Below are positions 5,131 to 6,590 of a stretch of DNA of 6,590 nucleotides, piece after piece. The first letter of the stretch is position 1. The number at the start of each line of letters is the position of its first letter. The notes under the pieces were generated by a model, which was not told the origin of the DNA, did no database searches, and saw only the letters and a program-made list of their open reading frames with translations. The position numbers and the translations under genes are program-made. Location of the stretch: the NCBI GenBank assembly GCA_003560355.1, contig PWIP01000062.1, forward strand, positions 1-6,590, in the 5' to 3' direction. Source of the stretch: Candidatus Dojkabacteria bacterium. GTDB lineage: Bacteria > Patescibacteriota > Dojkabacteria > SC72 > T1SED10-24.

Positions 5131-6590
5131 CTATTTTTTTCTAGCTATTTGAACTTTTTCTGTAGAGTAGTATCTTTTTCTAAATCCTTTGCCAAAGAGA
5201 AGCTCTGATTGTGCTTGTACGAAAGGTATAAATGCGAATGTTAACATATTTACTACAATGAGACCTGTTTCAAGAATATCGTAAATGTGTCTAAATATAT
5301 TCCAGTTTTTGGGTACAGGAGTTATTTTTCTCCTGAGAAAAACTATTGGAAGGTTTAAAAACATTAGTCCGGTAAAAATGTAACTCATGAGTACTGGCAA
5401 ATTGTAAGAAGCAGCACTGTATCTGTATTCTGGATTTATGATATTTAGTATTGGTAGTGCGAAAGTTATGCTGTATATAACTGTAAGAAAGAGAAGTTGA
5501 TTGTCAATTAATTGCCAGGCAATTGAAAGTTTTTTTATCCTACTTATAGCTTTGTTTTTGTACAGAGCGGCGAAGGTGAGAGGAAAAACAATTATACCCC
5601 ATCCCCAGCGTAGTTGCTGTTTGTAAAGGGATATATGTGTTTTTATGACTGTTGCATTTTCTACTGCGTCACTGTAGGTAGGTATATATATTTCTCTACC
5701 ACTAAAATCCCCTTCAAAACGAACGAGAGAATTCCAGTAAAAAGTTGTATCATCAATTCCAATTTCTGGATCCCAGTAATGTACACAGTCTACACAGTTC
5801 AAATTTACTACGTAGGAAGAGAAAGTGTCTTTAGCCCACCTTCTCACGACCCAGTCGTGGAGTATGACGATTGTTAAAAACATTGACTGTACTCTGACAA
5901 TTGGTGGTACTCTCCAAATGTTGTTGTTAAAAGTGTGTACTGCGGTTGCATAGAATCTCCTCTCTCTTTTTGAATCAGTGAGATACTTATATGTTATTGC
6001 AGATAAATATTTTGGATGTGGTTGTAAATCACTATCACATGAAATTAATAAATAGTCCTTAATTTTTTCTCCTCTTGCTTTAACTTTTTTTACAAACTTT
6101 CTTGTTGCCCAGTTAATGTTTGGTCCTTTTACACCCATCACTTCCCCCTCTATATCATTTGGATGAATAAAAAACATAATTTCTCTAAACTTACCTTTGT
6201 AGATTTTCTCAATCTTTTTGTAATTTTCCTTAGCTTGTTCTTGAAATCTTTCTTCTGCTGCTACAACCAAGGATATTTTTTTAGAGTTAATGTCGGATTT
6301 TGCCCATGCATCCAAAGTAGGTTTTAAAATCTCCATTCCCTCACTTACTATTGGACAAACTAGTAGATATTTAAGATTTTTATTTATTTCCCTGGGCTTA
6401 CCTTTAAGTTTTTTGATTTTTCCAACCCAGTCAGTATCAATATCTCTCTTCATTCTGTTAACACCGATAATTAAACCCACGAGGAATCTAATACATCTGT
6501 ATGACCAATAAATTGTCAAAAAGGAAATGTGCAGAATTAGTAGTTCTGTTAAACCAAGAAGTGTGAGAATGAATGGGGAAAGGATGAAAA
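5131..6590 (-). CDS. Membrane glycosyltransferase, GT2-like (5' end outside window)
   Basis: The frame is open to the right edge of the window, giving about 486 visible residues and a TAG stop at 5133-5131. Numbering from the TTG at 6519: the GT-A catalytic domain starts at LLVCPIVSEG (52-61). KGPNINWA (131-138) resembles the nucleotide-sugar-binding K-x-x-x-x-N block. The metal-binding motif is CDSD (161-164). A likely acceptor/base motif is GIDDTTFYW (254-262). QQLRWGWG (301-308) is the QxxRW motif of processive GT2 synthases. About four membrane helices follow (near 308-320, 341-362, 376-395 and 414-434), then a basic tail. Upstream of the TTG, 23 further residues continue a hydrophobic N-terminal segment (LSPFILTLLGLTELLILHIS), so the true start lies outside the window. 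The family makes or transfers surface polysaccharide or glycolipid sugars. Donor and product are unknown. Confidence 0.87.
   Translation of the reverse strand, partial: FILSPFILTLLGLTELLILHISFLTIYWSYRCIRFLVGLIIGVNRMKRDIDTDWVGKIKKLKGKPREINKNLKYLLVCPIVSEGMEILKPTLDAWAKSDINSKKISLVVAAEERFQEQAKENYKKIEKIYKGKFREIMFFIHPNDIEGEVMGVKGPNINWATRKFVKKVKARGEKIKDYLLISCDSDLQPHPKYLSAITYKYLTDSKRERRFYATAVHTFNNNIWRVPPIVRVQSMFLTIVILHDWVVRRWAKDTFSSYVVNLNCVDCVHYWDPEIGIDDTTFYWNSLVRFEGDFSGREIYIPTYSDAVENATVIKTHISLYKQQLRWGWGIIVFPLTFAALYKNKAISRIKKLSIAWQLIDNQLLFLTVIYSITFALPILNIINPEYRYSAASYNLPVLMSYIFTGLMFLNLPIVFLRRKITPVPKNWNIFRHIYDILETGLIVVNMLTFAFIPFVQAQSELLFGKGFRKRYYSTEKVQIARKK

Noticed and set aside
175..6590. Alternative genetic code with TGA read as glycine, as in some Patescibacteria
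   Set aside because: About 2000 codons of recognisable protein contain no in-frame TGA. TGA is also not seen as a stop, but five or six stops are too few to mean anything.

Overview
This is an A+T-rich bacterial window (my estimate by eye). Its compact gene layout, very short gaps, frequent lack of Shine-Dalgarno sites and particular protein set suggest the Candidate Phyla Radiation (Patescibacteria). The strongest hint is an FtsA/PilM-like ATPase next to a membrane-anchored protein with a baseplate-J-like outer region. That placement is inference, since no phylogenetic marker is present. All genes read with the standard bacterial code: the complete frames contain no in-frame TGA, and the stops used are TAA and TAG.

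Layout: everything except a fragment at the left edge lies on the minus strand, so transcription runs from high to low coordinates. It starts with a membrane glycosyltransferase of family 2 type, cut by the right edge of the window (5131-6590). After a 52-base gap comes a tightly coupled pair: the FtsA/PilM-like ATPase (3831-5078) and, 2 bases later, a 641-residue single-pass membrane protein with a baseplate-J-like outer region (1903-3828). A tRNA-Ser(GGA) gene with an encoded CCA (1808-1897) begins 5 bases after that protein's stop codon. Next come a DUF1861-like five-bladed beta-propeller protein, possibly sugar-active (792-1748), and a classical rubrerythrin (175-747). The rubrerythrin overlaps tail to tail by 20 bases with the C-terminus of an unrecognised plus-strand gene (3-194). 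No stretch above 300 bases lacks a gene.

How the genes may work together: the ATPase and membrane protein look like one functional unit. An actin-fold ATPase on the inner face would sit beside a protein with a large cytoplasmic domain, one membrane span and a large outer domain, resembling in outline the PilM-PilN arrangement of type IV pili. No PilN, PilO, pilin, FtsZ or phage structural gene is visible here, so the assembly they serve is unknown. The glycosyltransferase upstream fits an envelope theme. Rubrerythrin is a separate peroxide/oxygen defence gene. The tRNA may be released from the long operon transcript by RNase P and 3' processing.
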